Assembly: GCA_034659475.1 (NCBI GenBank)
Contig: JAYEHK010000084.1
Coordinates: forward strand, 1-17,120
Source: JAYEHK01 sp034659475
Lineage (GTDB): Bacteria > Bacillota > Syntrophomonadia > Syntrophomonadales > Syntrophomonadaceae
Length of the DNA stretch: 17,120 nucleotides
Direction of reading: 5' to 3'
Positions within the stretch are counted from its first letter, which is position 1. Every line of letters starts with the position of its first letter. Below, one piece after another: positions 15,106 through 17,120 of the stretch. Below the pieces are notes generated by a model. That model was not told where the DNA came from. It ran no database searches and was given only the letters and a program-made list of their open reading frames with translations. The translations under genes were made by a program, and so were the position numbers.

Positions 15106-15897
15106 CTAATCTCTCTCCCTGTCCACAATCTTAATTTCCGCCTCAGGTACAGTCTGTGAACCATGAATGGTATATACAGATGGACCTTCGAGCTTTTTCT
15201 CGAAATATCTGAGTATGCGAGTGACAGTAAATGTCATAATGAAATACATGACACTAGTAATCGTAAAGGTTTCAAAAAATCTAAAGTTAGCACCCGCCGC
15301 TGTTTTCGACTGGAAGAAAAGCTCCACAACTCCGATAACACTCAGCACAGAAGTATCTTTGATATTAATGACGAACTCGTTGCTCAGTGCTGGCAGAATT
15401 AATCGGATTGCCTGGGGCAGAACAATGCTGAACATCGTTTGGGAGTGGGTCATACCGATGGAATGAGCCGCTTCAAACTGACCTTTGTCAATTGATAAGA
15501 TACCGCCACGAACAATTTCCGCCATATAAGCTCCGGTATTAATAGAAACAATAAAAATTCCCGCATAAAGCATTGTAAGTTGGATACCAAAAACCATCGC
15601 AGCACCATAGAAAATAACCATGGCCTGTACCATCATAGGTGTTCCCCGAAAAATTTCAATATAGCACAATAATAATAAATCAACGACCTTCAAGACAAAC
15701 CTCTTGATTGGTCCAGTGGTGTTGTCAATTGGAATAGTGCGAATTACTCCTATGACAATACCAATGCCAAAGCCTATTATCGTACCGGTTAGAGCAATTA
15801 TTAAAGTGATACCAGCCGCTTTTAAGAAAAACGGCCAGTTTTGTAACCATATAAATAAAACCCAATCAAAAAAAGGGCTATCTGGAGTCACTGACAT
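15106..15897 (-). CDS. Polar amino acid ABC transporter permease
   Basis: The membrane subunit, 263 residues, of the HisM/GlnP type. Hydrophobic segments run at about 25-53, 70-105, 110-130, 165-195 and 212-232. The cytoplasmic EAA loop that docks on the ATPase is clear: EAAHSIGMTHSQ...LPQAIRLILPAL (about 142-171). EIFRGTPMMVQ (about 81-91) is typical of the PAAT family. The frame also allows a TTG at 15900, one codon earlier. AGGAG (15915-15911) is 10 bases before the TTG and 13 before the ATG at 15897, so the choice is open. It lies about 30 bases after the substrate-binding lipoprotein and abuts the ATPase. One permease gene suggests a homodimer. Confidence 0.93.
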   Translation of the reverse strand: MSVTPDSPFFDWVLFIWLQNWPFFLKAAGITLIIALTGTIIGFGIGIVIGVIRTIPIDNTTGPIKRFVLKVVDLLLLCYIEIFRGTPMMVQAMVIFYGAAMVFGIQLTMLYAGIFIVSINTGAYMAEIVRGGILSIDKGQFEAAHSIGMTHSQTMFSIVLPQAIRLILPALSNEFVINIKDTSVLSVIGVVELFFQSKTAAGANFRFFETFTITSVMYFIMTFTVTRILRYFEKKLEGPSVYTIHGSQTVPEAEIKIVDRERD

Positions 15898-15930
15898 CAA
15901 TATTTATACACTCCTGTTTAGCTGCGTCGT

Positions 15931-16773
15931 TTAATTCGAGGCAGGCTGATTTTTAATAGCACTGTCCATCAATGCCGTTCTTTTTTCTTGTGAAACACCC
16001 GCTAAAACTTCGTTAATTTTTTCTACAGTTTCTGTACTCCCCTGTTTCAGACCAACAGCAATGGCAACATCATCATCGGAAGCTTCAAACCCTTTGCCTT
16101 CATCAAATACGACCATTGCAAACTTTGGATTTGCTGCTGTCGCAGAAATACCCTCGGGTCTTTCTGAAACGTACCCATCAATGATACCTGATTCTAAGGC
16201 TACTCGTATAGCTGGAAAATCTTCCATCGCTGTCTTTTTTACCACATCATTGATTTGGTCAATGACAGAATAGTGGAAAGTACTAAGCTGTGCAGTTATA
16301 TTTGTTCCAGCGAAGTCCTGTATATCTGTAGCATTCTCATATTCAGATCCTTTTTTGACAACCATCACAAGGTCAGAACGATAATAATTATCGCTAAAAT
16401 CAATTGTCATTTTCCTTTCAGCAGTTGGAGACATGCCAGCAATTATGGCATCGATAGTTCCAGACTGAACAGCGGGAGGCAAACCAGCCCAGGCAGTTTT
16501 GACAACAACCAGGTCTTTACCCAGACCATCAGCTATAATCTTGGCAATTTCAATATCATATCCGCCAGCAAATTCTTCACTCCCTGAAATGGGAACAGCA
16601 CCATTAGAATCATCCGACTGTGTCCAGTTAAACGGAGCATATCCGCATTCGAGACCAACCTTGAATTCATTTGATTCGTCATTGGCTTGCTCTGAATTAC
16701 CGCAGCCAACCGTAGAGATACACAGACCCAGCACGAGGGTTGCACACAATAACAACTTTAACATTCTTTTCAT
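15931..16773 (-). CDS. Amino acid ABC transporter substrate-binding lipoprotein
   Basis: A 280-residue extracytoplasmic solute-binding protein of family 3 (SBP_bac_3). The signal peptide has a lipobox TVGC with the lipidated cysteine at 24, followed by an acidic linker. The mature domain opens FKVGLECGYAPFNW (about 37-50), with GGYDIEIAKIIADGLGKDL (about 69-88) and DAIIAGMSPTAERKMTIDFSDNYY (about 108-131), all typical of polar amino acid binding. The ligand (Gln, Glu, Arg, His or Cys) is not decided. It is first in an operon with permease and ATPase. The start region is odd: a 10-base tandem repeat puts another, out-of-frame ATG at 16783, better spaced from the AGGGG ribosome site than the in-frame ATG at 16773. 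Confidence 0.93.
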   Translation of the reverse strand: MKRMLKLLLCATLVLGLCISTVGCGNSEQANDESNEFKVGLECGYAPFNWTQSDDSNGAVPISGSEEFAGGYDIEIAKIIADGLGKDLVVVKTAWAGLPPAVQSGTIDAIIAGMSPTAERKMTIDFSDNYYRSDLVMVVKKGSEYENATDIQDFAGTNITAQLSTFHYSVIDQINDVVKKTAMEDFPAIRVALESGIIDGYVSERPEGISATAANPKFAMVVFDEGKGFEASDDDVAIAVGLKQGSTETVEKINEVLAGVSQEKRTALMDSAIKNQPASN

Positions 16774-17005
16774 TTCTTTTCATTTCTTTTCCCCTCACTT
16801 ACTTTTAAAATTTTCTGCATATATTTTAGGCTATCGATTTACCCTTTATTTATGTATTCGTAATGTAGAATAAAGAATTATCTCTGGATTCATTTGGAGT
16901 GAAACAATAACCGTTGCAGTGTATTAATATTAACATAAAAATTGGTCCGTGGGGGGGATTTGTAAGGATAATAATTTACCAACCTGGAATTCTATAGGGG
17001 GCACA
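16774..17005. other. Upstream region of the ABC operon
   Basis: An AT-rich gap with a run of seven G (16954-16960 area) and no credible open frame. Possible -35/-10 pairs exist on the minus strand (for example TTGTTT and GATAAT with a 19-base gap), but none is good enough to call. No T-box or known riboswitch is recognised. Confidence 0.4.
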
Positions 17006-17120
17006 GTGACGCAGGGGGACGGTCTTGGTGTGTCATTTTATTATGTAGAGGATCGGTTTCATTTAAAGACAAGAATGTTGGTGAAAAAAGCTTTAAATCT
17101 CTTATTACTCAAAATGACAC
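17006..17120. repeat. Second copy of the 143-bp inverted-repeat element (cut by window end)
   Basis: The left arm (tgacgcaggggg..., to 17039) differs from the arm at 7784-7816 by one base. After a spacer of 71 bases (17040-17110), the same length as in the 7781 copy, the right arm begins aaaatgacac and is cut by the window edge. The spacers of the two copies are related but diverged by eye (shared stretches such as aatgYtRgtg and aatctNttat). Confidence 0.75.

Noticed and set aside
1..17120. CRISPR array, tRNA, rRNA or prophage
   Set aside because: The repeats are dispersed inverted palindromes rather than regularly spaced direct repeats; no tRNA, rRNA, integrase or phage genes were seen.

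Overview
The window looks like chromosomal DNA of an anaerobic, low-to-mid GC Firmicute, most likely a clostridial or Peptococcaceae-like lineage. The reasons are strong AGGAGG-type ribosome binding sites, frequent GTG and TTG starts, sigma-A-like promoters, a selenocysteine-type peroxiredoxin, acyl-CoA ligase and crotonase genes, and many intergenic palindromes with a GGGGACGG core and GTGACA/TGTCAC ends. This placement is inference; no rRNA or tRNA gene is present.

Layout. Positions 1-274 hold a GC-rich stretch without a clear gene, a palindromic repeat and a terminator. Position 275-1951 (-) is an intact acyl-CoA ligase. Position 2214-3068 (-) is a DUF89/ARMT1-type protein. It is divergent from 3330-7758 (+), a co-directional run of SppA signal peptide peptidase, an RDD membrane protein, a DUF4405-like membrane protein and a secreted M3 metallopeptidase carrying a copper-amine-oxidase-like N-terminal domain. 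Between the convergent ends lie a 143-bp inverted-repeat element and a terminator. Position 8001-8594 (-) is a peroxiredoxin whose peroxidatic cysteine codon is TGA. A 7-bp hairpin with a GTG loop follows it at the right distance for a bacterial SECIS, so it is read here as a selenoprotein rather than a pseudogene. Position 8735-9685 (-) is a PAS-GGDEF diguanylate cyclase.

Position 9873-11404 (-) is a second acyl-CoA ligase with an internal deletion and frameshift. It is divergent from an intact enoyl-CoA hydratase (11803-12603, +). Next come a truncated anti-sigma-type ATPase fragment (12863-13114, +) and an MFS transporter pseudogene with two stops and a probable internal deletion (13156-14193, +). 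The window closes with a three-gene polar amino acid ABC transporter on the minus strand (16773 to 14368: lipoprotein, permease, ATPase). A further copy of the 143-bp inverted-repeat element is cut by the window end.

How the parts fit: ligases and crotonase suggest carboxylic acid activation and beta-oxidation type metabolism. The sppA to M3 peptidase run suggests envelope and extracellular peptide turnover, and the ABC system takes up amino acids. Three decayed genes between 9.8 and 14.2 kb, together with many repeat copies between genes, point to a locally eroding region.
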